Assembly: GCA_018222835.1 (NCBI GenBank)
Contig: JAAEZN010000004.1
Coordinates: 55,558 to 95,598, forward strand
DNA length: 40,041 nucleotides
From: Algicola sp.
GTDB taxonomy: Bacteria; Bacteroidota; Bacteroidia; Flavobacteriales; Flavobacteriaceae
Direction of reading: 5' to 3'
This document shows positions 32,451 through 39,285 of the stretch, piece after piece (within the stretch, counting starts at the first letter, position 1; every line of letters begins with the position of its first letter). Position numbers and translations under genes: made by a program. A model generated the notes under the pieces. The model did not search any database and was not told where the DNA came from. It was given only the letters and a program-made list of their open reading frames with translations.

Positions 32451-32690
32451 ATGCTGAAAGATTTGACAAAAGAAGAGGAACAGTTCCTTTTTAAGTTTGG
32501 CGAGCAGATACGGTGTTTGCGTAGAGAAAAAGGGATGACTCAAGCGGATTTGGTGTTTGAAGCCAAAGTTCATGGAAATATGATAGGTAGAATAGAACGA
32601 GGTGAACGGGCAGCTAATCTTCTTCAACTCCACAAAATTGCAAAGGCACTTGATGTTGATGTTTCAAAACTTTTTGAGTTTAGGGATTGA
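32451..32690 (+). CDS. Small XRE-family transcriptional regulator
   Basis: This 79-residue protein is almost entirely one Cro/C1 helix-turn-helix: 'GEQIRCLRREKGMTQADLVFEAKVHGNMIGRIERG' followed by 'NLLQLHKIAKALDVDVSKLFEF'. The ATG at 32451 is preferred to one 14 codons upstream because the HTH domain of the family begins here and the upstream stretch reads through the palindromic promoter region. Stand-alone XRE proteins of this size often repress themselves or a neighbouring gene. The 32401-32416 palindrome is a likely target. It is the last gene before the AT-rich cassette region and may mark its left flank. Confidence 0.85.
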   Translation: MLKDLTKEEEQFLFKFGEQIRCLRREKGMTQADLVFEAKVHGNMIGRIERGERAANLLQLHKIAKALDVDVSKLFEFRD

Positions 32691-32846
32691 TTTTTAGAAA
32701 ATCACAATGATCATCGGTTTTATTGCTACTTTGGGTGCGTAGAGATGTATTACGATTCTATAAACAAGTTGTGTACAATTAACACTCTTAACGGACATAC
32801 CGTCCAAAACTAAATCATACGCAAACCGTCTGCAATAATTCTAGAA

Positions 32847-32875
32847 TGATGCAATTATGGTGTATATTTGCATCA
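32847..32875 (+). promoter_or_regulatory. parDE promoter with overlapping operator
   Basis: TGATGCAA (32847-32854) and TTGCATCA (32868-32875) are perfect 8-bp inverted repeats, with arm centres 21 bp apart (two helical turns). A perfect -7 box TATATTTG (32863-32870) overlaps the right arm, and the parD ATG follows at 32888. This is the expected layout for autorepression by a ParD dimer (or ParDE complex). Confidence 0.6.
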
Positions 32876-32887
32876 AATAATAAAATT

Positions 32888-33127
32888 ATGTCTAGACAAA
32901 GTATTTCATTTACAAAACCGAATGACGAGTGGCTAAAAGCCCAAGTGGACAATAAAGAATATTCAAGTAAAAGTGAATTGGTTAACGACTTGATTAGACA
33001 AGCTCGAAAGCAACAAGTTCAAATCGACTGGATTAGGGCGAAACTGGAAAAAGCAGAAAAAAGCGGGTTTACGAATGACAGTAAAGAAAGTATTTTGGCT
33101 CAATCAAAGTCATTGCTAAATGGCTAA
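32888..33127 (+). CDS. parD: ParD-type antitoxin
   Basis: This 79-residue protein starts 'MSRQSISFTKPNDEWLKAQV', continues 'EYSSKSELVNDLIRQARKQQ', and ends in a Lys/Glu-rich tail that would wrap the toxin. The N-terminal ribbon-helix-helix (CopG/ParD-like) pattern 'SISFTKPNDEWLKA' with 'KSELVNDLIRQA' is clear. An upstream in-frame ATG (32846) is inside the operator and would make a protein read through the promoter, so 32888 is the start. It overlaps parE by 8 bp, the standard translational coupling of type II modules. The protein should neutralise ParE and repress its own promoter. Confidence 0.85.
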   Translation: MSRQSISFTKPNDEWLKAQVDNKEYSSKSELVNDLIRQARKQQVQIDWIRAKLEKAEKSGFTNDSKESILAQSKSLLNG

Positions 33128-33407
33128 ATACAAACTGACAAATGAAGCAAAAAATGACTTAATTCGAATTCATCACTACGGAGTTGGAAAATTTGGAACG
33201 ACACAAGCGGACAAATATTTCGAATCCTTTTTTGGGTATTTCGACATTATTGCCGAACGACCTTTTTCCTTTGAATCAGTTGACTATATAAAAAAAGGAT
33301 ATAGACGATGCATATGTGGAGTTGATAGTATTTATTATAAAATCAATGAAGACATTGTCGAAATAATGGCAATCGTCGGAAGACAAGATTTAAATGAAAA
33401 ACTATAA
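33120..33407 (+). CDS. parE: ParE-type toxin
   Basis: This 95-residue RelE/ParE-superfamily protein begins 'KYKLTNEAKNDLIRIHHYGVGKFG', continues 'ADKYFESFFGYFDIIAERPFSFESVDYIKKGYRRCICGVDSIYYKI' and ends 'DIVEIMAIVGRQDLNEKL'. The length and the final 'I..I.grQd' pattern are typical of ParE, whose known members poison DNA gyrase. Catalytic RNase residues of RelE are not evident. It is coupled to parD by an 8-bp overlap. As the first cassette of the array the module may stabilise the whole region, a common role of toxin-antitoxin cassettes in sedentary integrons. Confidence 0.87.
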   Translation: MAKYKLTNEAKNDLIRIHHYGVGKFGTTQADKYFESFFGYFDIIAERPFSFESVDYIKKGYRRCICGVDSIYYKINEDIVEIMAIVGRQDLNEKL

Positions 33408-33429
33408 CCGAGTTAATAAAAACTATTCC

Positions 33430-33591
33430 TAACAACGGGTATAAGTAATTGCTCGTCCCTGCCTACCCTTCGGCTACGCTCAGGGCAGGCTTCCGGACCC
33501 CGATAGCTGTTGGGCCGAGGATTTTCGGTTTGGTGTGTACGTGCAGTTAACCGTTAAACCATGCAACGAAACCGCCTCAGAAATCGTTGTT
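33430..33591 (+). repeat. attC-like element 1 (after parE)
   Basis: It begins CCTAACAACGGGTATAAG right after the parE stop. Candidate pairings: 5' AACGGGTATAA with 3' TTAACCGTT (33548-33556), followed by GTTAAAC, which fits the GTTRRRY core of attC sites. A longer alternative pairs AACAACG (33431-33437) with CGTTGTT (33585-33591). The centre carries the TCGGCTACGCTC hairpin (stem 33461-33469/33482-33490, 8 of 9 pairs). The stretch 33431-33540 aligns without gaps with 36271-36380. No ORF of note lies in the 91 bp left before the TTG start at 33683. Confidence 0.6.
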
Positions 33592-33682
33592 CGTAAGCTG
33601 AAAAGGCAAAATCCATTTATTACCATATGACAATTATAAACTGGACTTAAACAAGTAATTTGGCTCAAATAGAATTGAACAA

Positions 33683-34135
33683 TTGAAAACAATCTTTGAC
33701 AAAAATATTCGGGAAGAACTAATCGATAGAATTGACAAAATCAGCGAAAATAATAAAGCCGAATGGGGTAAAATGAGTCTTATCCAAATGCTCAAGCACA
33801 ATACTTATTGGAACAAATGGATTCTCGGAAAAGAGGATCACACGTACAAACAGGCTTTTATAGGAAAAATATTTGGGAAAATTGCTCTAAAGAAAATGAT
33901 AAAGGACGAAAAGCCTTTGGATAAAAATATTCCGACTTCCGACCAGTTTAAAGCGAAGGAATCGACTGGTAATATCGAATCTGAAAAATCGGACTGGATT
34001 TTATTGGTTAAACAGTATGAAAGCTATAATAATCCTAGCTTCATCCACGATTTTATTGGCAAAATGACCAAAGAACAAATTGGGATATTGGTTTACAAAC
34101 ACACCGACCATCATCTAAGACAGTTCGGAATATAA
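33683..34135 (+). CDS. DUF1569 (DinB-like) protein
   Basis: This 150-residue soluble protein has the pattern of DUF1569 in the DinB/YfiT four-helix superfamily. 'KAEWGKMSLIQMLKHNTYWNKWILG' carries a metal-His-like residue in the position of the first DinB His, and 'QIGILVYKHTDHHLRQFGI' at the C-terminus carries the HTDHHLRQFG signature. Family members may bind a divalent metal and act on thiol- or small-molecule substrates; the reaction is unknown. Translation must start at TTG (33683), as no ATG or GTG is suitably placed. It forms the second cassette of the array. Confidence 0.75.
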   Translation: MKTIFDKNIREELIDRIDKISENNKAEWGKMSLIQMLKHNTYWNKWILGKEDHTYKQAFIGKIFGKIALKKMIKDEKPLDKNIPTSDQFKAKESTGNIESEKSDWILLVKQYESYNNPSFIHDFIGKMTKEQIGILVYKHTDHHLRQFGI

Positions 34136-34140
34136 AAAAA

Positions 34141-34475
34141 GCCAGTTGCCTACAATGTGCAACCGCTATTTATTTACGCAAGTATATTTTTTAAGGAGTT
34201 CATCGTTCGTTACGCTTTGGTCGGTGGATTCGACTAAGCCTGAATCCACTCGGAATTGCTGACATCCGTTCCTAACCAAATCACTTTTTAATTGCGGCAC
34301 GAAGACCCAATTAACCAACCTTAGCTGCCGTGCGCCGTGAATGAAAATGAAAGCGTACATTATTAAGTGGCCAAAAGTAATTTGTCCACGTTCCCCTGCA
34401 CTTCACTATATTTAAATAAATTTAAATCCGCTGCGTGCTGAACGTAACTCCGTTTAGCTTTGTGTTGCCAATAAG
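34141..34475 (+). repeat. attC-like element 2 (long, after the DUF1569 gene)
   Basis: It starts GCCAGTTGCC just after the stop. The first 117 bp are about 80% similar to the start of the element at 37127-37342. It contains a perfect 8-bp hairpin GTGGATTC/GAATCCAC with a 10-nt loop near 34224-34249. At 335 bp it is the longest element: the part after about 34340 looks like extra sequence and may be a decayed or gene-less cassette. It ends near GTGTTGCCAATAAG, 18 bp before the next ATG. No coding region is seen in these 350 bp. Confidence 0.5.
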
Positions 34476-34492
34476 TATGACCAACTTCACGA

Positions 34493-35206
34493 ATGAAAAA
34501 AATCTACGAACTTAAATTTGTTGAAAAACTATTTGACAAAATGAGCAGTTCGTATTCGAAAATGAATTACATAACCTCATTTGGATTTAGTGAAAGATGG
34601 AGACGACAGTGCGTTGAGGAAATCGGAATTGAAAAAGGAAAAACTGTTGTTGATTTAATGAATGGAATGGGAGAATGTTGGAAACATATCCTTAAAAAAT
34701 CGGACAAAAGCTCAAAGCTAATTGGACTTGACTTTTCGACAGAAATGGTTAATCGAGCAGAAAAGAATAAACTGAATTTTAAAGACTCAAAAATTGAAAT
34801 TCTAAAAGAAAATGTCTTTGAGAATTCTATTGTCAACCAAAGTGCAGACTTTGTTATTTCTGGTTTCGGATTAAAGACATTTAATGATGAACAGCTTGAA
34901 AAATTAGCAACTGAAGTTGACCGAATTTTAAAACCAAACGGAGAATTTTCACTAATTGATGTTTCTGTTCCAAAAAGTAAATTTTTAAAGCCATTTTATA
35001 TGTTTTACCTAAAAAGGGTTATCCCGATTTTAGGAAAACTATTTTTGGGTAGTCCAGAAACGTATAAAATGTTAGGAGTTTATACAGAAGAGTTTGAAAA
35101 CTCAAAAAATGTATATCAAATTTTTAATCGACCTGAATTTAAAGTGGAGTATGTGGAATATTTTTATGGTTGCGCAACTGGAATTAAAGGAATAAAAATA
35201 AAATAA
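34493..35206 (+). CDS. Class I SAM-dependent methyltransferase, UbiE/MenG-like
   Basis: This is a 237-residue protein. 'VEKLFDKMSSSYSKMNYITSFGFSERWRRQCVEEI' matches the N-terminus of UbiE-type enzymes. Motif I is degenerate ('VVDLMNGMGECWKHIL' instead of DxGxGTG), followed by 'KLIGLDFSTEMVNRAEKN', 'DFVISGFGLKTFNDEQL' and 'EVDRILKPNGEFSLIDVSVPKSK'. The UbiE NAFGLRN-like segment is present as SGFGLKT. It may methylate a quinone-like or other small substrate; motif differences argue against the housekeeping enzyme. Third cassette of the array and AT-rich (about two thirds A+T by eye). Confidence 0.75.
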   Translation: MKKIYELKFVEKLFDKMSSSYSKMNYITSFGFSERWRRQCVEEIGIEKGKTVVDLMNGMGECWKHILKKSDKSSKLIGLDFSTEMVNRAEKNKLNFKDSKIEILKENVFENSIVNQSADFVISGFGLKTFNDEQLEKLATEVDRILKPNGEFSLIDVSVPKSKFLKPFYMFYLKRVIPILGKLFLGSPETYKMLGVYTEEFENSKNVYQIFNRPEFKVEYVEYFYGCATGIKGIKIK

Positions 35207-35283
35207 CTATTGGCTATAAGTAATTGCAAAGTTAAGTGCCAACCAATGCAACTAAATCATAGCCGACCGATGTACATAATTTA
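35204..35283 (+). repeat. attC-like element 3 (after the methyltransferase gene)
   Basis: The arm GGCTATAAGTAATTGC (35212-35227) pairs with GCAACTAAATCATAGCC (35248-35264) with a few unpaired bases, i.e. a bulged hairpin of the attC kind. TAAC is formed by the stop codon of the methyltransferase. With 80 bp it is one of the two short elements and shows the basic unit most clearly. Confidence 0.6.
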
Positions 35284-35296
35284 ACCAATCAAAAAC

Positions 35297-36259
35297 GTGA
35301 AAAAAATAAACCTTATTTTATTGTTTTTAATACCGATCTTAAGTTTCGGACAGACAGAAAAAGAGACTGCTAAAAAAGTTTCGGGTGAATTTGAGAAGTA
35401 CTTTAACTCAAATGAATATCAAAAGATTTTTGACTTGTTCTCACCTATAATGAAAAGTGCTTTGCCACTTGAACAAACAATTGACTTTTTAAGAGGGTTG
35501 AGAACCCAAGCGGGAAAAATCGAAAAAAGAGAGTTTGTAAAATACAAGCAGACTTATGCTTCGTACAAAACAACCTTTGAGAGAGCGGTTTTTGCGGTAA
35601 ATATTTCGCTTGATAATAACGCTGAAATCAACGGACTTTTTGTTAAACCTTTTAAAGAGGACAATCTTCCCAAACTTGAAAGGAATATAACGGAAATGAT
35701 TTTGCCATTTAATGGCGAGTGGACAGTATTTTGGGGCGGAGATACGGAAGAATTGAACTATCACGTGGAAAGCGAAGCTCAAAAGAATGCGTTCGATATT
35801 CTAATCACAGGCCAAAACGGAAAGACTTTTAAAACAGATGGAAAAACAAATGAGGATTATTATGCTTTTGGAAAAGAATTAATTGCACCTTGTGATGCGG
35901 AAGTGGTTTTAGCAGTTGACGGAATAAAAGACAACATACCAGGAGAGCTAAATCCTATTTATGTTCCAGGAAATACGGTAATTTTAAAAACAGCGAATAG
36001 CGAGTTTTTATTTTTTGCTCATTTCAAGCAAAATTCGATCGTTGTAAAAGAAGGACAAAAGGTAAAACAAGGAGAATTATTGGGGCTTTGCGGAAACTCA
36101 GGAAATTCTTCAGAAGCCCACCTACATTTTCATATCCAAAATGTAGAAGATATGAACAAAGCGACTGGAGCTAAATGTTATTTTGACGAGATAATCGTGA
36201 ATGGGCAAACAAAGAAAGATTACTCGCCAATAAAAGGAAATAAAATTGAAAACAAATAA
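35297..36259 (+). CDS. Secreted M23-family metallopeptidase with N-terminal DUF3887-like domain
   Basis: This is a 320-residue protein with a signal peptide (MKKINLILLFLIPILSFGQ). Residues 25-115 resemble DUF3887-type NTF2-like domains ('YFNSNEYQKIFDLFSPIMKSALP'). From 150 on it is peptidase M23 (LytM): candidate zinc ligands are H156 and D167 in NYHVESEAQKNAFDIL and H277 in AHLHFHIQN, with H242 in FFAHFK and H275 also conserved. M23 enzymes usually cut peptidoglycan peptide cross-links. A secreted cell-wall hydrolase is a sensible mobile-cassette cargo (self-protection, competition or remodelling). Fourth cassette. Confidence 0.85.
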   Translation: MKKINLILLFLIPILSFGQTEKETAKKVSGEFEKYFNSNEYQKIFDLFSPIMKSALPLEQTIDFLRGLRTQAGKIEKREFVKYKQTYASYKTTFERAVFAVNISLDNNAEINGLFVKPFKEDNLPKLERNITEMILPFNGEWTVFWGGDTEELNYHVESEAQKNAFDILITGQNGKTFKTDGKTNEDYYAFGKELIAPCDAEVVLAVDGIKDNIPGELNPIYVPGNTVILKTANSEFLFFAHFKQNSIVVKEGQKVKQGELLGLCGNSGNSSEAHLHFHIQNVEDMNKATGAKCYFDEIIVNGQTKKDYSPIKGNKIENK

Positions 36260-36266
36260 AGACTAC

Positions 36267-36416
36267 TGGCAACAATAGCCATAAGTAATCGTTTGTTCTC
36301 GCCAACCCATCGACTGTGCTCAGGACAGGCTTCTGAACCCCGATAGCTACCGAGGTGCGGGTTTTCGGTTTGGTGTGTACTTTAAGCAACTGTTCATGGC
36401 CTAACCATTGGTAACA
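36267..36416 (+). repeat. attC-like element 4 (after the M23 gene)
   Basis: The left arm, AGCCATAAGTAATCG (36277-36291), pairs imperfectly with the right arm, GCAACTGTTCATGGCC (36386-36401). Outer GGCAAC/GGTAAC segments flank it. 36271-36380 aligns with 33431-33540 without gaps (84 of 110 identical by hand count). The TCGACTGTGCTC loop is present, but its stem is partly broken here, unlike the copies with good pairing. Confidence 0.6.
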
Positions 36417-36431
36417 AGCAAATAAAGCAAT

Positions 36432-37124
36432 ATGAAAAAGATTGGATTAATTGGAGGAATGAGTTGGGAATCCTCTGTTGTCTATTATGAGTTAATAAAT
36501 CGGGAGATTAGAAAAAAACTTAAAGGCTTTCATTCTTCTAAATGTATTTTAGAGTCTGTAGATTTTGCAGAAATAGAAGAGCACCAAAAAAGCAACAATT
36601 GGGAAAAATTGGATGAACTAATGGTCATCGCCGCGCAAAATTTAGAAAAAGCAGGTGCTGAATTAATAGTTTTATGTACAAATACAATGCACTTGTGTTC
36701 CGATAGCATAAAAAGGGAAACATCTGTTCCTTTTATGCACATAGCGGACGCAACAGGAGAAGAAATCAAAAAGAAAAATATTGGAAAGATTTTACTATTG
36801 GGAACTAAATTCACAATGGAAAAGGATTTTTATAAAAAGGTGCTGAAAGAAAAGTATAATATTGAAACAATAATCCCATCAGATTCGGATAGGGAAATTG
36901 TTCATCAAATCATATACAATGAATTGGTACATGGTGTTATTACTGAAAGTTCTAGAAAAAAATACCTCAAAATAATAGAAAAGGCAACCCGAAACGGGGC
37001 CGAAGGAGTAATTTTAGGCTGCACAGAAATCCCTTTGCTCATAAAAGAGGATGATTGTGCAATACCTGTTTTTGACACAACTAAAATACATGCGAAAAAA
37101 GCTGTAGAGATAAGTTTAGAATAA
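36432..37124 (+). CDS. Aspartate/glutamate racemase-family protein (RacX/YgeA-like)
   Basis: This 230-residue PLP-independent racemase has 'KIGLIGGMSWESSVVYYELINREI' at the N-terminus. The two catalytic cysteines are C82 in IVLCTNTMH and C197 in VILGCTEIPLL, with 'PVFDTTKIHAKKAVE' at the end. This matches broad-specificity amino-acid racemases and the D-amino-acid-modifying YgeA/RacX group. It could supply unusual D-amino acids for cell wall or signalling. The intact active site suggests an active enzyme. Fifth cassette of the array. Confidence 0.9.
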   Translation: MKKIGLIGGMSWESSVVYYELINREIRKKLKGFHSSKCILESVDFAEIEEHQKSNNWEKLDELMVIAAQNLEKAGAELIVLCTNTMHLCSDSIKRETSVPFMHIADATGEEIKKKNIGKILLLGTKFTMEKDFYKKVLKEKYNIETIIPSDSDREIVHQIIYNELVHGVITESSRKKYLKIIEKATRNGAEGVILGCTEIPLLIKEDDCAIPVFDTTKIHAKKAVEISLE

Positions 37125-37126
37125 AA

Positions 37127-37342
37127 GCCAGTTGCCGATAATGTATAACCACAATTTATTAGCGCAGGTATATTTTTTTAAGAGGTTGATCGGTCGCTAC
37201 GTTTTGGTCGGCGGATTCGATTATTCTTCGACTTCGCTCGGGACAAACTGAATCCACCCGGAATGGTTACTTGATCCTAAGCTAAAAATTAAAGCATATT
37301 AACCCGTAACCGACGGTTGTACGTGACCGTTGGGCATACATT
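37127..37342 (+). repeat. attC-like element 5 (after the racemase gene)
   Basis: It starts GCCAGTTGCCGATAATG directly after the stop and ends ACCGTTGGGCATACATT. TAATGTAT near the left end is matched by ATACATTA at the right end. CCGTTGGGC gives a GTTRRRY core. The first about 139 bp correspond to 34141-34257 of element 2, with an added TCGACTTCGCTC hairpin (37224-37243) inside the GGATTC/GAATCC stem. This shows insertion or loss of that hairpin between two related elements. Confidence 0.55.
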
Positions 37343-37358
37343 AAAAAGATAAAAACAC

Positions 37359-38654
37359 ATGTTTAGAACCCTTATATTTTTAATTATAATTTTTATTTCC
37401 TCACAAGAGCGATTAATAGGGCAAGAAAATAGTATTTATATCAAGGCTGGCTTGTTGTATGATAGTAAAGAGAATAAGTTGTTAAAAAACAAGCTTATAC
37501 ATATTCAAGGAACGAAAATTATATCTGTTGGAGAATTTAAATCTTTGCCCAAAAACAGCCAGGCCATCGATTTAACCGAGTACACTGTTCTTCCAGGGTT
37601 AATAGATGCACACACACATGTTCTTTTTTCTCAAGATGCCAACGAGGATTTTTCAGAACATAGCATACAGTCCTTAACTATGGAAAGTGATGCTTTAAGA
37701 GTCCTTCGGGGTTCTAAAAGAGCCAAAAGTTATTTAGACCAAGGAATAACTAGTATTAAAGATTTAGGAAATTCAGGCTCATATCTTGATGTAGCCCTTC
37801 GAAATGCCATTAACGAAGGAACGATCGAAGGGCCGCGTATTTTTGCTTCTGGACCTATTTTGGCTGCAAATGGAGGTCAAATTTATGGTGTATTGCCTCA
37901 ACACCAGAATATAATAGATTCAGAATATCGAATAATAACTAGTCCTGAAGATGCAAAAAATGCTGTCCGCGAACATGTGAACCAAAATGTTGATTTAATT
38001 AAAATATGTGCCGATAATCTTCCAAATAAAACATTTTTAACCATAGATGAAATAAAAGCTATTGTTCGGACGGCACACTCTTACAATTTAAAAGTAACAG
38101 CTCATTGTGTCACCAACCAATCAGCATGGAATGCGATCGAAGCTGGTGTTGATGGTATTGAACATGGGTTTAATCTAGCTGACAGTACAATAACTAAAAT
38201 GGCAGAAAAACAAATTTACCTAGTACCCACAGAAAACAGTAAGGATTATATGAATACCTATGTTAAACTTGCCGGTTATGGTGAAACAGGGTGGATTGAT
38301 AACTATCAGAACATAATGAAGGATAGGTTGAACAGGGCAATTGATAAAGGAGTGCCGGTTGTAGCCGGTTCTGATAATTATACGGATATAAAAGTATCTA
38401 GAGGAGAATCGTCAACAGACATGTTTCGGTATTATTTTGAAGCAGGAATGAAACCATTGAATATACTACAGTCCAGTACATACATTTCTGCTTTTCACTT
38501 AAACAAAGAAAACGATATTGGCTATATACGCCCCCGAGCCAATGCGGATATTATAGCTGTGAAAGGAGATATTATCAATGATTTTATTTCTACTATGGAA
38601 AACGTTGAATTCGTAATGAAGGATGGAAAGATTTATGAAAATAAAACCGATTAA
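37359..38654 (+). CDS. Secreted amidohydrolase-family protein
   Basis: This is a 431-residue protein with a signal peptide (MFRTLIFLIIIFISSQE). Amidohydrolase landmarks: H85 and H87 in LIDAHTHVLF, K215 in DLIKICADN at the carboxylated-lysine position, H249 in VTAHCVTNQ, H269 in GIEHGFNL, and Asp in VVAGSDNYTDI. The composite-domain ends 'YTVLPGLIDAHTH' and 'ADIIAVKGDII' are as in imidazolonepropionase- and Xaa-Pro-dipeptidase (prolidase)-like members, the group with secreted members in Bacteroidota. Binuclear zinc hydrolysis of a dipeptide or cyclic amide is likely; substrate not readable. Sixth cassette. Confidence 0.85.
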   Translation: MFRTLIFLIIIFISSQERLIGQENSIYIKAGLLYDSKENKLLKNKLIHIQGTKIISVGEFKSLPKNSQAIDLTEYTVLPGLIDAHTHVLFSQDANEDFSEHSIQSLTMESDALRVLRGSKRAKSYLDQGITSIKDLGNSGSYLDVALRNAINEGTIEGPRIFASGPILAANGGQIYGVLPQHQNIIDSEYRIITSPEDAKNAVREHVNQNVDLIKICADNLPNKTFLTIDEIKAIVRTAHSYNLKVTAHCVTNQSAWNAIEAGVDGIEHGFNLADSTITKMAEKQIYLVPTENSKDYMNTYVKLAGYGETGWIDNYQNIMKDRLNRAIDKGVPVVAGSDNYTDIKVSRGESSTDMFRYYFEAGMKPLNILQSSTYISAFHLNKENDIGYIRPRANADIIAVKGDIINDFISTMENVEFVMKDGKIYENKTD

Positions 38655-38677
38655 AGCTTATATTAAAAAACGAAAAA

Positions 38678-38798
38678 CAACAATGGCAGGTAATGGCTTG
38701 TTTCCATTAACCCATCGACTGCGAAACTTGGCGCGTACTTATATGGTTAATTGCTAAATCAAGATAATACTCATGGCCGATACCGTTAGTTGGCATTT
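38678..38798 (+). repeat. attC-like element 6 (after the amidohydrolase gene)
   Basis: It runs from AACAACAATGGCAGG to CCGTTAGTTGGCATTTG, just before the next ATG. GGCAGGTAATGGCTTG at the left and TCAAGATAATACTCATGGCC at the right are partly complementary with bulges. It shares AACCCATCGACTG with element 4 but lacks the rest of that central hairpin. Its right end fits the CCGTTRG pattern. Confidence 0.5.
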
Positions 38799-38811
38799 GT
38801 AAAAACAAAAG

Positions 38812-39213
38812 ATGAAATCAAACATTGAAATAATAAAAGAACTGTACGAAGATTTTTCAAAAGGAAATATTGATGGCATAAAAGAGAAGTTCGCGCCTCA
38901 AATAAAATGGACTCAGATGAAGGGATTTCCAAATGGCGGTAATCATATAGGATTTGAAAATGTCCAAAGAAATGTATTTCAAAATTTTAGTCTTAATTGG
39001 ACGAATTGGTCAGCCAATGTCAATGAACTCGTTGATGCAAACGAATCTGTCTTTGCAATTGGTAAATATGAAGGAATATTTAATGAAACTGGAAAATCAT
39101 TGGAGGCAGACTTTATTCATAGATACGTTATAGAAAAAGATAAGATAATCGAGTTTGCGCAATACACGGATACTTATCTTATAGCAAAAGCTATGAGCAA
39201 TAATGTTATCTAA
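38812..39213 (+). CDS. SnoaL-like/NTF2-fold protein
   Basis: This 133-residue soluble protein begins 'IEIIKELYEDFSKGNIDGIKEKFAPQIKWTQMKGFPNGG', the usual helical start and acidic/aromatic strand of SnoaL-like (ketosteroid isomerase-related) proteins. It continues with 'VDANESVFAIGKYEGIFNETGKSLEADFIHRYVIEKDKIIEFAQYTDTYLIAKAM', the C-terminal sheet. Family members bind small hydrophobic molecules or act as isomerases/epoxide hydrolases; no catalytic residue set can be chosen from sequence alone. Seventh cassette. Its stop (TAA) forms part of the TAACAATG left end of the next element. Confidence 0.8.
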   Translation: MKSNIEIIKELYEDFSKGNIDGIKEKFAPQIKWTQMKGFPNGGNHIGFENVQRNVFQNFSLNWTNWSANVNELVDANESVFAIGKYEGIFNETGKSLEADFIHRYVIEKDKIIEFAQYTDTYLIAKAMSNNVI

Positions 39214-39276
39214 CAATGTGTATAAGTATTAAGTATAATGCAAAAGTATAACCACATAATAAAGGTCAGTGCCAAA
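39211..39276 (+). repeat. attC-like element 7 (before the beta-lactamase gene)
   Basis: This is the shortest unit (66 bp): TAACAATGTGTATAAGTATT at the left and GTCAGTGCCAAAC at the right. The left end matches the common motif well, but complementarity to the right end is weak, so this could be a truncated or decayed site. Confidence 0.4.
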
Positions 39277-39285
39277 CAAAAAAAT

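Noticed and set aside
35297-36259. M23 peptidase suspected of lacking its first zinc His
   Set aside because: The 'NEDYYAFG' region has no His, but H156 and D167 in NYHVESEAQKNAFDIL fit the first two ligands, so the site appears complete.
34588-38654. Reading the array as one functional operon
   Set aside because: The gene products have no common pathway, each gene is separated by a structured non-coding element of 65-335 bp, and no overlaps occur except inside parDE.
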